The translations under genes were made by a program, and so were the position numbers. Under the pieces are notes generated by a model. It was given only the letters and a program-made list of their open reading frames with translations. It did no database searches and was not told the DNA's origin. From Chloroflexota bacterium (lineage in GTDB: Bacteria > Chloroflexota > Anaerolineae > Aggregatilineales > Phototrophicaceae): 12,495 nucleotides of DNA. Positions 11,301-12,495 of this stretch are shown here, piece after piece; within the stretch, counting starts at the first letter, position 1, and the number at the start of each line of letters is the position of its first letter. The stretch spans positions 1 through 12,495 of the forward strand of contig QGUR01000117.1 of assembly GCA_003242205.1 (NCBI GenBank). The letters run 5' to 3'.

Positions 11301-12495
11301 TTGACCGATGAACTGCTCGTGGCCTATGGCGGCGCGGTGAAGGCGCTCGGCGAAGGCCGCATCGGCGGCTATCTGGTGCGTTTCGGCGATCCGGCGCAGC
11401 CCGATCTCTCCGGCGATTTCTTCACTCGCACGACCGATTTCGACATTCAGGACGGCGACCGGGTGACGCTGTACTACAACCACGGCCTCGACCCGGTGCT
11501 GAAAAAACGCAAGCTCGGCTACGGCACGCTGCGCTACGACGACGCCGGTATCTGGATGGAGGCGCAGCTTGCCCTGCGCGACGAGTACGAACGGCGGCTG
11601 TACGAAGACGGCATTCTCGCCGGGCGCATGGGCCTGTCCAGCGGCACGCTGCCCCATCTGGTCGAACGCGAGCGCGTTGGCGGGGCAAACCGGATCAAAA
11701 GCTGGCCGCTGGGCAAGGACGCCTCGATCACGCCGACGCCCGCCGAGCCGCGCCTGCTGGTGATGTCGCTCAAAAGTCTGGCGGCGAGCCACGCCGCGCC
11801 GCAATTCCGCTTATCCGTTTTGCGTAATGAGGAGCCACCTGTGACGGAAACCACCTCCACGCCCGATCTCAATAGCGTCGCCGAACGCGTCGATGCGCTG
11901 AGCAGCACGCTCAACGAGTTCATGAAGCGCATGGAAGACAGCCCGGCGCTGCGCGGGGCCGGTTACTTCTCGGTCGATGGCGGGGCCGCCGACCGCAACG
12001 TGCGCTCTCTGGGCGACTTTCTCAAGGCCGTCCAGCGCGGCGATGACAAGCGGCTGCGTACGATCTACGGCAGCGTCAAGGCGCTCAACGAGGACAGCGG
12101 CGAGGCGGGCGGCTATCTGGTTCCCGCCGAATACAACGCCGAATTGCTCAAAATCGCGCTCGACCAGTCGCCCATTCTGCGCCGCGTTCGCCGCGTGCCG
12201 GTGCGCTCCAATACCGGCAAATATCCCGCGCTGGACAACTACCTGATTCCGGCGGCGGGCACGGGCCAGACGGCGGGCGCGGCGGGCATCAACCCGGCCA
12301 AACGCGCCGAAGGGGCCGCCTACAGCGAAACCGAGCCGGAGTTTCTCCAGATCGAGTGGCGCATCAACGACGCCATCAGCGGCTATACCAAAGTCACCAA
12401 GGAACTGTCGGCAGACAGCCCGGAGGCGATTGAAAGCCTGCTGCGAATGCTCATCAGCGTGGCCGACGCCGCCAAACAGGAATACTACGTGCTAC
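11301..12495 (+). CDS. HK97-type prohead protease fused in frame to major capsid protein (3' end outside the window)
   Basis: One uninterrupted frame. Residues 1-180 are a Peptidase_S78-type prohead protease: GRIGGYLVRFGDP (19-31), catalytic His61 in LYYNHGLDP, catalytic Ser113 in RMGLSSGTLPHL, and the family-typical end SITPTPAEPRLLV. Without any stop the frame continues (VLRNEEPPVTETTS) into an HK97-fold capsid protein with an N-terminal coiled scaffold-like delta region (about 190-270), then the capsid core opening GEAGGYLVPAEYNAELLKIA. Normally the two are separate genes: the protease trims the delta domain after assembly. Here the fused product, the internal start at 11841, or both could be used. 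TTG 11301 has GAGGAA six bases upstream; an in-frame stop at 11208 limits the start. The DNA was translated codon by codon and no stop was found. Confidence 0.88.
   Translation, partial: MTDELLVAYGGAVKALGEGRIGGYLVRFGDPAQPDLSGDFFTRTTDFDIQDGDRVTLYYNHGLDPVLKKRKLGYGTLRYDDAGIWMEAQLALRDEYERRLYEDGILAGRMGLSSGTLPHLVERERVGGANRIKSWPLGKDASITPTPAEPRLLVMSLKSLAASHAAPQFRLSVLRNEEPPVTETTSTPDLNSVAERVDALSSTLNEFMKRMEDSPALRGAGYFSVDGGAADRNVRSLGDFLKAVQRGDDKRLRTIYGSVKALNEDSGEAGGYLVPAEYNAELLKIALDQSPILRRVRRVPVRSNTGKYPALDNYLIPAAGTGQTAGAAGINPAKRAEGAAYSETEPEFLQIEWRINDAISGYTKVTKELSADSPEAIESLLRMLISVADAAKQEYYVL
11829..11843 (+). promoter_or_regulatory. Internal ribosome site and GTG start for free capsid protein
   Basis: GAGGAG (11829-11834) stands six bases before GTG 11841, in the same frame as the upstream protease. 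The site is as good as those of the other phage genes in the window and is placed exactly at the domain boundary. It should allow abundant separate synthesis of capsid protein from within the fused frame. Confidence 0.65.
11841..12495 (+). CDS. HK97-type major capsid protein (nested in-frame start, 3' end outside the window)
   Basis: The capsid product expected from GTG 11841: 218 residues are visible and the rest lies beyond the window. The N-terminal delta region (LNSVAERVDALSSTLNEFMK) is predicted to be a coiled coil that acts as internal scaffold and is removed by the protease. The mature core should begin near GEAGGYLVPAEY. Later stretches are RRVRRVPVRSNTGKYPAL and EFLQIEWRINDAISGYTKVT, typical of the N-arm, E-loop and spine-helix part of HK97-fold proteins. 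It is listed separately from the fusion because most annotations of such phages would expect a free capsid gene here. Which form dominates cannot be told from sequence. Confidence 0.7.
   Translation, partial: MTETTSTPDLNSVAERVDALSSTLNEFMKRMEDSPALRGAGYFSVDGGAADRNVRSLGDFLKAVQRGDDKRLRTIYGSVKALNEDSGEAGGYLVPAEYNAELLKIALDQSPILRRVRRVPVRSNTGKYPALDNYLIPAAGTGQTAGAAGINPAKRAEGAAYSETEPEFLQIEWRINDAISGYTKVTKELSADSPEAIESLLRMLISVADAAKQEYYVL

Noticed and set aside
10977..11804. 275-residue minus-strand frame over the small acidic gene and protease
   Set aside because: It is antisense to a protease with visible catalytic His and Ser and runs across a clear terminator.
1..12495. tRNA, rRNA, CRISPR array, transposase, integrase
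   Set aside because: I saw no cloverleaf-like segment, no regularly spaced direct repeats and no recombinase motifs in any recognised protein.

Overview
The window looks like a GC-rich bacterial chromosome (about 60-68% GC in most genes). A RiPP-type peptide cluster sits on the left and a tailed-phage-like (prophage) module on the right. The host is not proven from the sequence. A Gram-positive-type LexA box (GAAC-N4-GTTC) and a CCCCTCTCC/GGAGAGGGG palindromic intergenic repeat of a kind I associate with Chloroflexota genomes make Chloroflexota a reasonable guess; treat it as inference.

Left part (1-2883, minus strand, read right to left): a SagB-type FMN dehydrogenase, then a 69-residue precursor with a double-glycine leader and a glycine-rich core carrying two cysteines, then the N-terminal half of a C39-peptidase ABC exporter that runs off the window. 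Dehydrogenase, substrate and leader-cleaving exporter form a coherent peptide biosynthesis and export unit. A hairpin between precursor and exporter may set their expression ratio. No YcaO cyclase or other heterocyclisation partner is visible here; it may lie beyond base 1. A DinB-like protein (3080-3580, plus) faces away from this cluster.

Middle (3600-5660): a short switch-like region. A well-formed promoter with a perfect LexA-type palindrome between its -35 and -10 points rightwards into the 3' end of an oppositely oriented XRE-family repressor. Right of the repressor lies a concentric double inverted repeat that looks like an operator. It is followed by an unknown small basic protein, a second dyad, and a DEDDh exonuclease with its own promoter and terminator.

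Right part (5710-12495): a phage head module on the plus strand. It contains the large terminase, the portal protein, a small acidic protein, and an HK97-type prohead protease that continues without a stop into the HK97-type major capsid protein. Three genes that do not look like virion parts interrupt it. These are a minus-strand secreted RTX-like repeat protein between terminase and portal, a minus-strand two-helix membrane protein after the portal, and a small plus-strand helical protein of DUF2267-like appearance, which is followed by a dispersed palindrome and a terminator. This pattern suggests lysogenic cargo (morons) inserted at boundaries between head genes.

The most interesting items are the SagB-linked Gly/Cys precursor, the protease-capsid fusion with a strong internal start signal, the SOS-type promoter aimed at the back of the repressor gene, and the RTX-like cargo gene.
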